From positions 1-64,000 of the forward strand of contig CAJNOL010000330.1 of NCBI GenBank assembly GCA_905250125.1: a stretch of 64,000 nucleotides of DNA, written 5' to 3'. Each line of letters starts with the position of its first letter. Position 1 is the stretch's first letter. Origin of the DNA: Rotaria sordida (Eukaryota > Rotifera > Eurotatoria > Philodinida > Philodinidae). A program made the translations under genes and the position numbers. The notes under the pieces were generated by a model. It had not been told where the DNA came from and searched no databases. It saw nothing but the letters and a program-made list of their open reading frames with translations. Below are positions 41,676-51,868 of the stretch, piece by piece.

Positions 41676-44600
41676 TCAATCACTAGTTGAATCACTATTA
41701 TTGCCAGATGATGAAGGTCCATATACTGGAGAATTTTCACTACCACTTATACCTGTTGCACTATCTTCTGGTTTTATAGCTGGATTTGGAGGTTCAAAAT
41801 GAGCATATTGTTTAGCAGAATTTTTTTGTTTAACTTTCTCTTGTTTTCTCCAAAGAACAATTTCCTTAAAAAAAAAAAATAACAAAGAGTTTTTAATATA
41901 AAAAACAAACAAATAAATACTTGTTGTTTAAAATAACGTCGTTCTTCTTCATCAACTAGAACTAAATTAAGAAAATATCTAACAGAAAATTTTCTTTGAA
42001 CATCTTTCATTGTTGGTGTTAAATCATAACCACCTAAAAAAAGACGAATTGGAATACTTTCACCTCGAACAGGTGCACCATCCATTATTTCATATTTTGC
42101 AATTGTTTCAGTTTCAGCATAAATATTTGGTCCACTACCTGTACTTTCTTTTTTTAAAATTGCTATTTCCATATGTTTTATTTTAATACGAACAAGTAAA
42201 AAATAAATTTTTCCAACGATAACATCTTTTAAATGATATCTAAATAAATAAAAAAGAAAAAAAAAAAAAAACAAATTTTTAAAAATAAAAATCAAAAATA
42301 AAATTTTTTACTTCGATTTATTATATTCAAATTCAATATGTAAACAATCTTCAATACCAACTTCCATTTTAATACTATTATTTATTTCTGGATATTGTGA
42401 TAATTGTTGAACACATATGTCACGTTCGCATACTGTATTTGTAAAACGTCTTATAATTGTCAAACGAAGAAAATATCTAAAGTAAAAAGAAAGACAAAAA
42501 TTTTTTAATTCATTTTTGTTTTTATTTTATGAATACCTCAATTTAACATTAATACCAATATAAGATTCATAGGGTTTTTCAACATTTGGAAAATGAAAAT
42601 CTTTAAAAATAAATAGAAGAAAAACAAAATCATAAGACAATTATTTTTACCTATGCTTGTATTTTCAGTTAATTCGCCTGGAAAAGCAAGTAACTTTGAT
42701 AAATTAATAAATTCATGAACTGTACTTCGATCATTTAACATTTCTAAAAAAATTTTTTAATTAGAAAAAAAAATAATTTTTAGTCTTTAATTTAATCCCG
42801 AACACTGGTAAATATTAGAAAAGTACATCACCCTACAAGCTGTTAAATTCTATTACTCGGACTGGTTTTTTTTTTGTTGATAGATTCCTTCTTTATAAGA
42901 CACAGTTCGTTTAATTATCTCGTACTCATTTGTTAATTTTATAAAATAAATTATAAATAATGTTGATTAAAAATTATCATGATTGCAAATAAACCTCAAT
43001 CGAAGCTTAGTAAATTTCAATTTAAAAAGCATAACATTCAAACTTGCCTTAAATCTAAAATTATGCAAATTTAATTATAAAATAGATTGAGATTGAAACA
43101 AGCATTTCATAAGCATATATCTATATCTGATTATATTTTTGCCTAATTTAATATTCTCTCGTAGTATTTTTAACTTTATATTTCTATTCATATGCGAATG
43201 TTAAAAATAGAGCACTATCTCTTTAGGTCTCCCCGACCTCACTCAAAAATCGACCTCAGGTCAGATATACTGAAATTACATGAAATTTTCAGTCCTGTAC
43301 TATGGCCTATGAGAAAGATATCTGTCAAACAAGAATCAAAAAATAGCTCATTTCATCTCCAAAAATTCTTTGTGGTGTTCAGTCTATGTAACTAATATAT
43401 ATTTTTGATTGAAAGAGCATGTCAGAATGCAGTACCTATGAGAGTTCTTTTTTTTTTTTTGTAGAAACTCTTATCTTTCAAGCGGAGACAAGAGCTGATG
43501 AGTTCAATTACTCGAAAAACTCTCAAAAAAAAAATGGCACTCTAATGATAAAAGTGCTTGTCAATATAAGAATAACAAAACTTCATTCAAAAAAAAGCTC
43601 TTTCAAACAAAAAAAAAGGACTATTAGCTACAATGAAGTTTCTCCAAGACCTCTAGGAGATGCGATCAAAAACTTATAAAATGAGAAAAAACGAAAAAGA
43701 TTTTTGGTCTTTTTCTAAAAACAGTTTATTTTTCGAATAGGGGATGATGGAAATCTTCAAAAAATTTTAGAAAAAAATGAGATCCCGGGTAAAACTTTTT
43801 CTCATTTATAAGAGATCGAATCACGGACTATCTTTCCTTGTATTTATCTTAATTTCGATCATTCTGGTGAAAAGTAAAGTTTTTAAGGAAATTTCGAAGT
43901 TAAGTTTTTATTACAGAAAGATGCAGCAAAGCTTTCTCTTTCAGAATATATATGACTTTTTGGAAAATGACCAGATTTTCAAAGACTTATTACATGAAAC
44001 TTTGACTCTACTACCATATTTTCGAAGAAATTTTCATGGTTTTTAAAGTTTTTCAATTTTGAAAAAACTGCGTTGCCACTTGCATTATCATTGAATAGAA
44101 CATTTTTATATTAACCAGCATGTCAAATGGCGTTAGTTACCTTCAATCTATTACGTAGTTTAAAACAGTTCACTGGAATATATTTAAAATTTACCATTGT
44201 AATATGATTTGTTCTGGATTTAAATGAAAAAAAAAAACATTTCTGAAACTTCTTTAGCATTTTTCTCAAGACACGGTTTCTCAGGCAGGAAAAATTGAAA
44301 CAATTTCCGCTCAGGTTGGACTATAATCGATGGTTCTTTTGTTTTAAAGGTCTTAGTCAGAGCTAACTTTTCATTGGATGGATTTTTGATACTTGATTCC
44401 TTGACTGAGAAAAATGGGATTTACTATCGATCGAATCACCTTTCTTATGCTTGTTTTGAACACCATGTCCATTAAAATGCTCATAGAAAATGAATGGAAT
44501 GGAATTTCAAAATTCCGTCCGATGAAAAGCTGAGCACAGAGGCTAGCTTTAATTTGAAACCAGCTCAGACTCTGTACCCTTTATAACGACGGACTTATTT

Positions 44601-45441
44601 CGATTCTCCTGGAAGACAGAAAAACAAGCCGAAAGTTCGGTCTAGTCAAGTATATCAGGCTGAAATTTTTTACCACAGATGTTTCTGACTAGGACCACTC
44701 GTTCTTGAAAATTTCAGCTCAAACGATCTGTTCTAAGTGGGAAATCAATTCTAAGGAACCCCCTAAGAAATATAATACTGCCACAAATGTAAGAAAAAGA
44801 ATTTCGAGATACCGCTAGGCGCGGCCACCGGGTAATCGCACTACTGGCCAAAAAAATTTCTAGTGGTAATTACCCCCCTCCCTCACTATTTAGGAGTTGT
44901 CGCCGTTCTGCATACCACTTTCTCCTCAGATTTTAGGCGAGATGCACATCACTTATCCCAAGTGGATTCATTCTATTTACTGACTAGAAATTGAAATACA
45001 TTTTACATAGAACAAAATCATAGTATCCAATAAAATTAACGTTCTCATTCAAATATTTTCCTCAAATTAGAATGTAAAACTCTAAAAACGACTTCTATCA
45101 AAATAGGAGATTTAAGAAAAAAAATCCTATAAATTTTATTAGTAAAACTTTAATACTAACCGATTTGTCCAATAAATTCCAATCGAATTCCTTGATGTTC
45201 TACTTTGCTATTTTTCTTTAATTTAATTTGTACCTAGATATTCAACAAATAGAAAATAGATTAGATTTATTTATAATTTCTTTCTTACCGTTCCTCCAAC
45301 ATCTTCACCATCATAATAAATATATTGCAATATACGTTTATTAGTATTATCATCAAGTTTAACTTCAATTTGTTTTCGTTGACCTTGTGGATCAAGTAAA
45401 AAATCAATATCAACTTTTGATCCTAAACCTAATAGATCCAT
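41676..45441 (-). CDS. VPS26: VPS26, retromer core subunit
   Basis: Arrestin-fold subunit of the VPS26-VPS35-VPS29 retromer, which recycles cargo from endosomes. Seven exons (minus): 45289-45441, 45161-45233, 42651-42743, 42537-42600, 42312-42476, 41921-42239, 41676-41864; 351 residues. Signatures: [105 protein letters not shown] (exons 5-6), [55 protein letters not shown]. All phases agree. The C-terminal tail is Ser/Asn-rich. Intron 2 is 2.4 kb, the longest assigned here. The start is 11 nt behind a TTTGTAG acceptor and only 133 bp from the NDUFS6 stop. Confidence 0.96.
42744..45160 (-). other. 2.4-kb intron of VPS26
   Basis: Contains several ORFs of 60-90 codons without recognisable similarity. 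A locally GC-rich stretch at about 44815-44890 has hairpin potential. No complete TIR element could be delimited by eye. Confidence 0.5.
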
Positions 45442-45574
45442 TTTAAAATAATCTACAAATAAGAGAAAAAAAAGAAAAATGTCTCCATATTTTCTGATAT
45501 CTTTTTTTTCTTCTTTACACTACTAGAAAATGACAAATAGAACGAAAAAAAAAGGAAAAGGAGATTTCAAAAGT
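45442..45574 (-). promoter_or_regulatory. 133-bp NDUFS6-VPS26 intercistronic region with acceptor
   Basis: Carries a minus-strand acceptor ATTTGTAG (AG at 45454-45453) 11 nt before the VPS26 start. An AATAAA at 45579-45574 (minus) overlaps the NDUFS6 stop codon. The space is too short for a typical promoter plus 3'UTR, which suggests co-transcription resolved by trans-splicing. Confidence 0.55.
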
Positions 45575-46296
45575 TTATTGATATGGTACCGCCTTTGCTG
45601 AATCATAAGCAAAATCTTTTTTATTTCGAACGTCTGCTATATACTCTTCATATGTAATTGATGGACCATGTTTACTTTCATCATAGTATTTTTGTTGTAT
45701 AAATTTTCGACCACTATAACCACAATTGTGTACTATGGGTTTATCCTAAATTTATTTAGAAAAACAAAAAAAATCATAGAAAAAATTCTTTATTTCATTG
45801 TTTATATCTTACTAAATTAATGTACACTTTAGGATGACCTAAAGGACCACCACTATCCGACCAAACACCACGAGCTTTACAGACAACAACAGGATCATCA
45901 CGAATAAAATCAATTGCAAATCGAGGATTTACCTTAAGAAAGAAAAAAAGAATTATTTATTCAAATAAAAAACAAAAAAAAACTTTTTTTTTATTCTAAA
46001 CAAACCAATTTTCCACGATTAACAAATCGAGCATTTCGATAATCATCATGATCATAGACTTGACCAGTATGTGTTGGAGTATCTGCTGGATATAAATCTC
46101 GATTAACAGGAAGTGTAACACGTTTTTGATCAACATCTTCTGCTTGTTGATAAACTTTAACAATTTTTTCATTCGATAATTTTGTTTGTGGTGCAAGAGA
46201 TTTTTTATCCGAATCCGCTGAACTAATTTTTGAAGCTTGTGTTTTAAAAACTGATAGATAACGGCGTGAGCCGTATCGAAAAAATGATAGAGACAT
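45575..46296 (-). CDS. NDUFS6: NDUFS6-like complex I subunit with altered zinc site
   Basis: Accessory subunit of mitochondrial NADH:ubiquinone oxidoreductase (13-kDa A subunit, matrix arm). Three exons (minus): 46006-46296, 45813-45932, 45575-45745; 193 residues (human about 124). A basic, Ser-rich N-terminus (SLSFFRYGSRRYLS) fits a mitochondrial presequence. The family core is clear: THTGQVYDHDDYRNARFV, NPRFAIDFI, GGPLGHPKVYINLDKP and CGYSGRKF. The family's zinc ligands are three Cys and one His. Here the first Cys is replaced by Ser122 (VWSDSGG) and the last by Ser148 (CGYSG); His130 and Cys145 remain. A C-terminal extension of about 44 residues follows. The ATG directly abuts a TTGTTTTAG acceptor. 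Confidence 0.92.
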
Positions 46297-46298
46297 CT
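46297..46298 (-). other. 3' splice acceptor abutting the NDUFS6 start codon
   Basis: GATTGTTTTAG ends at 46297 and the ATG begins at 46296, so there is no leader of its own in this exon. The 5'UTR must come from a spliced leader or a distant exon. Confidence 0.6.
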
Positions 46299-47980
46299 AA
46301 AACAATCTTAATAAATTATCTTTCGTTTTTCTTCTTTTTTTTTTGTTTGTGTTTATAATGATGATGACGATTATATGATATTATTTCATTCGTTTATCTA
46401 TTAACCAATCAACTTTAACTTGATAAACACAATAAAAGAAAATAAGTTTCAGTCGGACATCTGGTTGAATTTTTTTAAAATATTTGATCAATCTTTTATA
46501 AAAAAAAATAATCATACATTTATACTTTCCAATATTTGACTTCCGTCTGTAGACTTTTTATGTTAATGATAAATAAATGACAGAAAAATAAAATTATTGT
46601 TCATTATGAACAATAATTAAGGCTTGATTAATTGATAAATGAAAACATATTTATAGTCTAATAGACACTGCAACATATCCATAAATTCTATTAGTAAACA
46701 TACGCATTTTTTTAATAGTGTTTTACTAAGTTATTAATATACATGTGACAACGCTTAGCTGAATGCATTGATGGATTTCGAGGAGTGGGCGGCGCTGGAA
46801 GCGATTGTCTTCGTTCTGAAAAATATTTTTCTCAATTATTCCTAGTAGTAAAGACTTAAAAATAAGCTGGTATTACTTCTAACAAGCTACAAGAGACGTT
46901 TTATGATTATGATCGCCCCCGATCATAAAAATCCTAGATTTGTCATTGTCTGAATGACATTGATAATTATTAAATACAGCAATGATAGTTTAATACAATT
47001 GTTCTTCTTCTTTGAATCGTTCAAGTAAGTCAAGTGTTATATAATGATACACAATAATAGATAATCAACTATTTCAGTTAATAAAGATTTACAATCTATG
47101 ATTCATATATGTATATATATATATATATCATTTTATTGTATAGAAACTAAATTATTTTCGTTATCTTGAGTATAATGATTTTCAAAATATCAGAAAAATT
47201 CAATACAATTTCTTTTCTACCTATTTTCATTTTAATTTGAATCTAATCTTTTAAAAAGTATTATGTCAATAGTGGTTTTCATTGTAAGTTTATTGATAAA
47301 TTCATTGAAATAGAAAACTATTTTGCCTAAAACAGAAAAAAACAACGAATTCTCTTGATGTTTTATTGAAATTTCTCATATTTTAGCTCGATCTGGGAAA
47401 TTATTTTCATGACATTATTAATCGAATTATAATCTGTATAATTTCGATGAACTATATTGAATTATAATCCCATGAGTAATAGTTCGTAAAAATCAACACA
47501 CTATTTCAAAACAATAAATGCTTGATTGTCATTCATTTTATTATAAATATGACAATCTTCGTTAAGATTATCTTATATAATTTTTGAAGATTTTCTTCAG
47601 AATATTATTGATTAGGAATGTTCAAAGAATATATTACCATCTAGTTATTATCATGATGAAATTTATTTGTAAATCATATATTGAAAAATTTAATTTATAT
47701 TCTTTCACAAATTTATTATTGAACTACTGAAAAGTTAATATTTTGTTCTTAACATATTCGAGACGATATGGATATTGTTTTTCATCATTCGTCAAAGGTT
47801 TCGATTCTTTATTCATGGCAGTTGTAATACTTCAAAATCAACTTTTGTCTACGTTACTCTTATAGATATGAGCTATGAATATTCCTTTATCAGTGGTAAA
47901 AGAATCAGCTCCTTTGGTCAAAATATGGCATAGATATTCAATTTTTTCTGTGCTAAAGAGACTTTTGGACCATCATGTAG

Positions 47981-48002
47981 TGAGACCCACCGGTGGGTCT
48001 CA
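47981..48002. repeat. Perfect 22-bp GC-rich palindrome
   Basis: TGAGACCCACC followed directly by its reverse complement, with no spacer, in otherwise AT-rich DNA. Confidence 0.8.
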
Positions 48003-49143
48003 TCGGGTTGAATGTGTTAATAAAACAAATTCAAGATAATATGGAATCATCATTTGAGAGTAATTTTTTTGAAAGATATTTATAAGAACTAATGAAAATT
48101 TAGAAAAAACAAGATATGATTATTTTATCTTCTGAATTATGATGAAGAATTTATTTTGATTATCAAATTTTTTATATCATAAAAAAAACCAATCTAAAAA
48201 GAAAATAGGCTTTTTCTTTCATAGATAATTTCTCTAATGTTTACTTTCAATGCTTCATTTTAATATCGACATTGAATTTCTATAAAAGTAAGAGATTGTA
48301 TTATCAAAATCATATCAAATTTCGCTACTTAAGTAAAACAAACATGTTTATCTACTGTCTTAGTATATAATAAAAGTATGTAGATGAGGGGAAAAAAAAA
48401 TTATTCTATACTGATTTTTATGAACATTTACAAAGAACCGATATAATTGTTCGTCTTGAAGACGGAAAAAGACTATTGATGTCAAAGAAATTGATCGATC
48501 TCAATGATATAATACTGATGAAACATACATAGTTTTTTTTTTTTTTTTTGTATAAAGAAATGATCTAACTACTATTGAATAGACGACTAGTCGATGCTAG
48601 AAGGAATACTCAAATGAATAAATATATTAGATCGACAAGAGAATTCGAAGCTTGACATCTTATTTTTCGGGAAAAAAAAAAAAGAAAACTGATCTATATG
48701 TGATCATGATAAAGAAAGAAAACAACCGAGATACAGAGAACTCACATGAAACTATTATTTCTCGTGTTCATCGATAAAGTCAATTGACTACATTTACTTC
48801 AACAATAGATCAACTTCCGATTATTGACAAAACAAAAAGAAAAATGATTTGCCTGTTATATGTCTTTTTCTTTTGTTTTGTTTTTTTTTGTTATATAAAA
48901 TAATCATGGATATAATTTCAAAATTTGACAAGAATTTGATCATGTGTGAAGAAATCTTATCTTAATTTTTCTTTTGTAGAAAACAAAAAAAAAAAAAAAC
49001 GGAAATCAACTGTTGCTTTCAGTAGAAGATACGGAATGGGTGCTCGCAGCCATTATACAAAAATAGATACACAAAAACAATAGACAAAAAGGAAAGAAGG
49101 AAAAAAAATTAAAAAGAATTTTTCTCTTTTTTTTTTTTTTGTT

Positions 49144-51605
49144 TTACATGATTAGACATTTTCGAACTGAAGCTCGATTTGCTGATGGATCAGACGTTGA
49201 AATCTTACGTGATCCACTTGAATTTTCATTTGATTGCAATTGTTCAATTGTAGATCGTGAACCTTTTTTGGCATTTATTGTGGACGTACTTGTTGTTGAC
49301 ATAACTGATGTTCGATTCGATTTGTTTCCATGTAAAACAGGTGTTGTAGGTCGTGTTGAAACAGCACCAGCTGTTATTGATTCAGTCATATTTGGACTAC
49401 TACCACTATTTGTTAATGTTGATAAACTTGAATTTGTTGGTGTTGATCGTTTACCAGCATGTAGAGAAGGAGATGATGATGATGCTAATGTACTACTATT
49501 ATCTTCAATTAAATGTCCATCTTGATCAACATTAAAATTAAATTGTCTTTTCTTATCTAATTTAAGAAGTTCTTGAAATGCTTCACGTATATTTGTATTT
49601 GTTTTAGCTGATGTTTCAATCCATCCACATGACCAAAGTGTTGCAAGTTGTTTACCAAGATTTTCTGTTATTTCACGACATGCAGCTTCATCTAATTTAC
49701 AACCCATTAATAGAATAGGTGTCTCATTTTGTTGTTCAGCTTTTATTTCACGTATTTGATTATATATGGGTTTTAAATCTTCAAATGTTTGTTTACTTGT
49801 TATAGAATAAGCTAATATAAATGCATGTCCTTTTTGTATACTTAATCTTTGCATTGCTGGAAATTGATGTGCACCGGTACTACAAACGGAAAAGAAAATT
49901 ATTTATTTATTTCAAAAAAAAAAAAAAAAAAAAACTTCAAAATTCAATTAGTAAGATTTTTTTGCTTTTCTTTTTCTTTTGTAATCATACGTGTCAGTTA
50001 TCTGTAATGTTGTTATTTGTTTATTACAAGAAACAACTTGTCGATATGTATCTTCAACTGTTGGAATATAATTTTCACGAAATTGTCCATTTACAAAACG
50101 AAGTACACAATTTGTTTTACCTATTATTTATAATTATTTAAATATAAATAGAATATATGTATTGATCATAATAAACATACCAACTCCAGCACTACCAAAA
50201 ACAACGATTCGATAGTCTGTACTCTGATCGGGCATAACCCGAAAGGGTGTAGACAAATCTTTATTGGGCTACAATAAATCAAACAAAAAGAAAAACAAAT
50301 AATAAAAAGAATAAATAACTTATAAATTAATAGACAATAAGAATTTATCTATTAAATTTTCAATAGAGACAACATACTAGATAATAATCTACGCTACATC
50401 TCTCAGCTGTCAAGTGTCTCTTTCTTTTTAGACAACAGTCACCATAGAAAATATATGATAAAAAATTAGAAGGAGGAAAAAAGAGTAGGAGGAGTACAAA
50501 GCATAACTATTGAATGCTTTCAAACTTAGTCGACTTTTCTTATTTCTTCTCGTTCATATGCATCTTGTCCTTTAGTCTCCATACACGTCATCAACAGTAA
50601 CAAGCAAGCCGTCACTTTTGTCGTCGTTCTCTAGGGAATATGACAAACTCATGCTTATTCTCTCTTTGATTCAAACAGCACGCAGTTAGAAAACATACAG
50701 GTACTCATACTGTTAATTAATCTCTGATATTTTCTATTTTTCTTTCGTCTATATGTAGTTGATATATATATATTTATTTGTCAGATGAATTAGTATTTGT
50801 TCTAGTTATATTTTTTTGACAATAGTTAATAAAACAAGAAAATGAGTATGTAGGTGGATGAATTTTACATAGCCGATAATGAGAATGAATTGTGCGTGAC
50901 GTTTATTTTTTTCTATAAACAAAATATCGATTAGGTTTGAAAATATTTTTCCAAAAAAAAAACAAAAAAAAAGAAATAACAAGATGAAACAGAACAAAAA
51001 GAATATTATTCTATTTAATTACAAATCTTCTATATAAATTACTATATGCATTATTCAAATGCAAAATAACAAACAAACATATATATATATATATATATTT
51101 AATATTTTAATTAATATGTATATATGTATTCATTTTTTTGGTTTATTTAATTATTGTTCATTTTTTGCTTTTTTTCCAAAACTATATTAAGAAAATTTGT
51201 AAATTTGATGAATTACAATTACATATTTAAAATCAGTGTACTGAATGTAAAAAAAAGAAATGACAGATATAAAGAAAGAAAAAAAAAAAGACTAGAAGAA
51301 TAATTATTATAATTTACAAATCTAAAGTCATGATGAACTTTTTATAGAATAGTTATCTGATAGTTTGTATCACATTAAACATTGATAAACATAGACAAAA
51401 AAAAAAAAAAAAAAGATTGTTTTTCTCTTAAGTAAATATCGACATATCTGTGAAAATCTATTCATTATACGTTTTATTTTTCTCAACAAAAAAAAAAAGA
51501 CAAAGAAAGTTTTTTTTTTTTTCTAGTTATTTGAAAAAGAAAAAGATTTTCATCAATATTATTTGAATTTATCAATAGAATTAATCTTACCTTATCAAGT
51601 GCCAT
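49144..51605 (-). CDS. DIRAS-type Ras-family GTPase with long Ser/Thr-rich tail
   Basis: Membrane-anchored small GTPase of the DIRAS (Rig) branch. Exons (minus): 51591-51605 (MALDK), 50181-50268, 49991-50120, 49144-49879; 322 residues, against about 198 for vertebrate DIRAS1. P-loop GSAGVGKTN (split by an intron), switch [11 protein letters not shown], switch [19 protein letters not shown], then [20 protein letters not shown] and ETSAK. The catalytic Gln61 position of Ras is Ala here (TTGA); DIRAS proteins also lack Gln there. The usual NKxD guanine motif reads GCKLDE, so its Asn is replaced by Cys. About 110 extra residues, mostly Ser, Thr and Asn, precede a CAAX box, CLIM. The orthologue (DIRAS1/2/3) cannot be set. 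A second possible first exon lies at 58128-58190. Confidence 0.93.
50269..51590 (-). other. 1.3-kb first intron of the DIRAS-type gene
   Basis: AT-rich, with a TA tract at about 51080-51100 and several A or T runs. No gene recognised. If 58128-58190 is a first exon, this stretch is part of a much longer alternative intron. Confidence 0.55.
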
Positions 51606-51845
51606 TTTGTTTCGGTTCGACAAACAATAAAAATAATCAAAAACCTTTCAATACTCTGAGTATATAGTGACTAATAGCAGAAAGCACACGCACATACAGA
51701 CGTACATGCTCACACGCACATCGACGCGCAATGACCCGTCTCGAATTTTTCCATCATTGCTTGCTTTCTCTATGTGTATTCTATCTTCGTTTTTTAGTTG
51801 AGTAATAATCACCCAGTAGTAGTAGTAGTAGACAAAGAGAAACAG

Positions 51846-51868
51846 AAGGAGAGAGAGAGAGAGAGAGA
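51846..51868. repeat. GA microsatellite
   Basis: About eleven GA dinucleotides in a purine-rich stretch upstream of the DIRAS proximal first exon. Confidence 0.75.

Larger units (their letters stand above)
46297..49143. other. Intergenic region upstream of NDUFS6
   Basis: 2.85 kb, no gene recognised. It contains a TA tract (about 47107-47128), a perfect 22-bp palindrome (47981-48002) and poly-A/T runs (about 48533-48549 and 48985-49000). Confidence 0.5.

Noticed and set aside
49139..49525. 128-codon plus-strand ORF
   Set aside because: It is exactly antisense to the Ser/Thr-rich DIRAS tail, whose codon bias keeps the opposite strand open.
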